Assembly: GCA_945872805.1 (NCBI GenBank)
Contig: CAMCBE010000086.1
Span: forward strand, 1 to 7,815
Length of the DNA stretch: 7,815 nucleotides
Source of the DNA: Chitinophaga pinensis
GTDB lineage: Bacteria; Bacteroidota; Bacteroidia; Chitinophagales; Chitinophagaceae
Direction: 5' to 3'
Of the stretch, positions 5,382 to 7,815 are shown piece by piece (the first letter of the stretch is position 1; the number at the start of each line of letters is the position of its first letter). The translations under genes and the position numbers were made by a program. The notes beneath the pieces are model-generated. The model was not told where the DNA came from, made no database searches, and saw only the letters and a list, made by a program, of their open reading frames with translations.

Positions 5382-7815
5382 ATGGATAAAAGGCTTTTTT
5401 TAATCGATGCATTTGCCCTCATTTTTCGTGCTTACTATGCGTTAATTAGAAGTCCACGCATTACCAGTAAAGGGAAAAACACCAATGCGCAATTTGGATT
5501 TACCAATGCATTGATAGATTTGTTAAATAAGCAAAAACCAAGCCATATAGCCATTTGCTTTGATACAGCAGCTCCAACCGAAAGGCATATAGATTTCCCA
5601 GACTATAAAGCCAATAGACAAGAAGCACCAGAAGACCTCATCGCTTCACTACCAGATATAAAAAAAATCATCCAAGGATTTAATATTCCCATTATAGAGA
5701 CCGACGGATTCGAAGCAGATGATGTTATTGGAACACTCGCAAAACAAGCTGAAAAAGAAGGATATGAAGTGTTCATGGTAACACCTGATAAAGACTATGG
5801 TCAACTTGTATCTGAAAATATTAAAATATATAAGCCGCCATATCAAGGAGGCGACTTTGAAATTATTGGCCCAAAAGAAGTATGTGAAAAATGGAACATC
5901 GAAGATGTTTCACAAGTCATTGATATCCTTGCCATGATGGGTGATGCTGTAGATAATATACCAGGTATCCCAGGGATTGGAGAAAAAACAGCTGCAAAAC
6001 TTCTCGCAGAATATGGAACAGTTGAAAATGTTCTAGAAAATGCCAATAATATCAAAGGTTCAATGGGTGAAAAGGTTAGGCAAGGAAAAGATCTTGCCAT
6101 GATGAGCAAAAAACTCGCCACCATCATCACGTCAGTTCCGGTAAACTTTCATGAAGGAGAATTTCTATTGAAAGAAGTAAATAAAGAAGCACTAAAAGAA
6201 ATCTTCAGCGAACTTGAATTTAGAACAATTGGTAAACGAATTCTTGGTGAAGATATTCCCGTAGCAGGACCAATTGAGAAACAAGGAACAACTGTACAAG
6301 GAAATCTATTTGGAGGATCAATGACTGTTGCATCAACAAATGTTGAAAATGCTAATGAAGAAGAAAATACGGGAGATATATCAGCTGATAAAAATATAAA
6401 CAATACACCGCATCAGTATGAGCTTATTGATTCTCCTGAAAAGATAGATCAATTAATTTCATCACTGCATAATGAAAAAGAAATTTGCTTTGACACAGAA
6501 ACAACTGGTCTTGATGCCAATCAAGCATCCATTGTAGGTATGAGTTTTTCAGTGAAAGAAGGAACAGCGAGTTATGTTGCATGTCCAGAAGACAAAAACG
6601 AATTAAAAAACATACTTGATAAATTCATTCCATTATTTAACGACCCATCCATAACATGGATTGGCCAAAATTTGAAATATGATTTACTCATTTTAAAAAA
6701 TATTGGAATTGAATTAGCCGGGAATATATTTGATACGATGCTAGCCCACTACGTCATTGAACCAGAAGGTAAGCGCAGTATGGATCTATTGAGTGCAAAA
6801 TACCTTGGTTATGAAACTGTCAAAATCACAGAACTTATTGGCAAAAAGGGAAAGAACCAAGGGAATATGCGTGATGTAGAAATCGAAAAGATAAAAGAAT
6901 ATGCCGGAGAAGATGCTGACATAACACTACAACTAAAAAATATTTTCACTCCCGAATTGAAAAAAAAGGAAGTCGAAAAAATATTTAATGAGGTAGAGAG
7001 TCCACTCGTTAAAGTACTTGCTAATATGGAATTCGAAGGGGTTAGGGTGGATACCGATTTTCTTAAAGAGTACTCAAAAGAATTAGATAAAGAAGCAAAA
7101 ATCGCAGAAGAGTCTGTCTATAAAATAGCAGGAGTTCGATTTAATCTTGCTTCACCAAAACAACTTGGTGAAGTATTGTTTGAAAAATTAATGCTTGACC
7201 CAAAAGCAAAAAAAACAAAAACAGGTCAGTATGCAACTGGAGAAGATGTATTGCAAAAACTTGCACATCAGTTTCCTATCGTTTCAGATATTCTTGCCTT
7301 CCGCGAATTAACAAAATTAAAATCAACGTATATTGATGCATTACCTTTGTTGATTAATCCCAAAACTGGACGTGTGCATACAACCTATGCGCAAGCAGTA
7401 GCTGTAACAGGTAGGCTATCAAGTACTAATCCAAATCTGCAAAATATTCCAGTTAGAAGTGATCGTGGTAAAGAAATAAGAAAAGCATTTATCCCAAGGG
7501 ATAATGACCATGTATTAATTTCGGCAGACTATTCGCAAATAGAATTAAGAATTGTAGCTGCTATTAGTGGAGATGCAAACATGTGTGATGCATTTAAAAT
7601 GGGTAAAGATATTCATACTGCCACTGCCGCTAAAGTATATGGAGTAAATGAAGAGGATGTTACAAAAGAGATGCGGTATAAAGCAAAGAGTGTCAATTTT
7701 GGGATTATATATGGACAAGGTGCATTTGGTTTAGCAGAAAATTTAGCCATTAGCAGAACGGAAGCCAAAACGATTATAGATAATTATAAAAAAGAATTCC
7801 CTGGCATAACTCATT
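5382..7815 (+). CDS. polA: DNA polymerase I, 5' portion (3' end outside window)
   Basis: DNA polymerase I removes RNA primers by its 5' nuclease and fills gaps in replication and excision repair. The frame is open for 811 codons from ATG 5382 to the window end; the family runs about 930 residues, so roughly the last 120-130, including motif C (HDE), are missing. Residues 1-~290 are the 5'-3' nuclease: acidic metal ligands D9, D61, E111/D113/D114, D136/D138 and D188/D191 are present, with the helix-hairpin-helix GIPGIGEKTAAKLL at 195-208. Residues ~292-345 are a polar Asn/Glu-rich linker. Residues ~346-530 are the 3'-5' proofreading domain with all catalytic residues: D371, E373, D434 and Y507-x3-D511. 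The polymerase domain follows: TGRLSSTNPNLQNIP at 676-690, motif A DYSQIELR with D716, and motif B with R765, K769, F773 and Y777; Phe at 773 predicts discrimination against dideoxynucleotides, as in E. coli. No Shine-Dalgarno precedes the ATG; the start is chosen because LFLIDAFALIFRAYYAL is the family's N-terminus. Confidence 0.97.
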   Translation, partial: MDKRLFLIDAFALIFRAYYALIRSPRITSKGKNTNAQFGFTNALIDLLNKQKPSHIAICFDTAAPTERHIDFPDYKANRQEAPEDLIASLPDIKKIIQGFNIPIIETDGFEADDVIGTLAKQAEKEGYEVFMVTPDKDYGQLVSENIKIYKPPYQGGDFEIIGPKEVCEKWNIEDVSQVIDILAMMGDAVDNIPGIPGIGEKTAAKLLAEYGTVENVLENANNIKGSMGEKVRQGKDLAMMSKKLATIITSVPVNFHEGEFLLKEVNKEALKEIFSELEFRTIGKRILGEDIPVAGPIEKQGTTVQGNLFGGSMTVASTNVENANEEENTGDISADKNINNTPHQYELIDSPEKIDQLISSLHNEKEICFDTETTGLDANQASIVGMSFSVKEGTASYVACPEDKNELKNILDKFIPLFNDPSITWIGQNLKYDLLILKNIGIELAGNIFDTMLAHYVIEPEGKRSMDLLSAKYLGYETVKITELIGKKGKNQGNMRDVEIEKIKEYAGEDADITLQLKNIFTPELKKKEVEKIFNEVESPLVKVLANMEFEGVRVDTDFLKEYSKELDKEAKIAEESVYKIAGVRFNLASPKQLGEVLFEKLMLDPKAKKTKTGQYATGEDVLQKLAHQFPIVSDILAFRELTKLKSTYIDALPLLINPKTGRVHTTYAQAVAVTGRLSSTNPNLQNIPVRSDRGKEIRKAFIPRDNDHVLISADYSQIELRIVAAISGDANMCDAFKMGKDIHTATAAKVYGVNEEDVTKEMRYKAKSVNFGIIYGQGAFGLAENLAISRTEAKTIIDNYKKEFPGITH

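Noticed and set aside
5394..5401. Run of T in codons 5-7 of polA as a phase-variable tract
   Set aside because: Seven T in Leu-Phe-Leu codons is ordinary here, and switching off an important polymerase is unlikely.
5224..5412. Minus-strand 62-codon open frame spanning the region before polA
   Set aside because: It overlaps the polA start, has no recognisable domain, and covers the inverted repeats, which explains it better than coding does.
5649..6403. Minus-strand open frames opposite polA
   Set aside because: They lie antisense to conserved nuclease-domain codons of polA and their translations look like low-complexity shadows.

Overview
The window reads as ordinary chromosomal DNA from an AT-rich member of the Bacteroidota. 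The evidence is the character of the UvrB and PolA proteins, the lack of clear Shine-Dalgarno sequences before the starts, two signal peptides ending in Ala-Gln, and a secreted DUF1080/PA14 protein. A Saprospiria- or Chitinophagia-like lineage is possible, but I cannot settle this from the sequence alone.

Layout, all genes on the + strand: (1) the 3' two thirds of uvrB (ends 1255); (2) a 92-base gap; (3) a secreted DUF1080 + PA14-like protein with a conserved C-terminal domain of unknown function (1348-3159); (4) 22 bases later, a secreted six-bladed beta-propeller of the soluble glucose/sorbosone dehydrogenase type fused to a C-terminal azurin-like type 1 copper domain (3182-5191); (5) a 190-base intergenic region rich in inverted repeats (5192-5381); (6) the first 811 codons of polA (from 5382), running off the right edge before polymerase motif C. 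I see no RNA gene of a known family, mobile element or CRISPR array.

The outer genes both serve DNA repair: UvrB marks the lesion in nucleotide excision repair, and DNA polymerase I fills the excised gap. The two middle genes form a separate exported unit, probably one transcript. The propeller-copper protein keeps several residues that align, from memory, with the PQQ pocket of soluble glucose dehydrogenase. It also carries its own candidate electron acceptor, a Cys-x4-His-x3-Met copper site of azurin spacing. Its partner has a domain of the family now linked to 3-keto-disaccharide hydrolysis. Together they suggest periplasmic or surface oxidation and breakdown of a carbohydrate with electrons leaving through copper rather than through a c-type haem; no CxxCH motif is present in either protein. 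This pair is the most interesting content of the window. The second point of interest is the structured gap before polA, with a perfect 10-bp inverted repeat and several mutually exclusive pairings.
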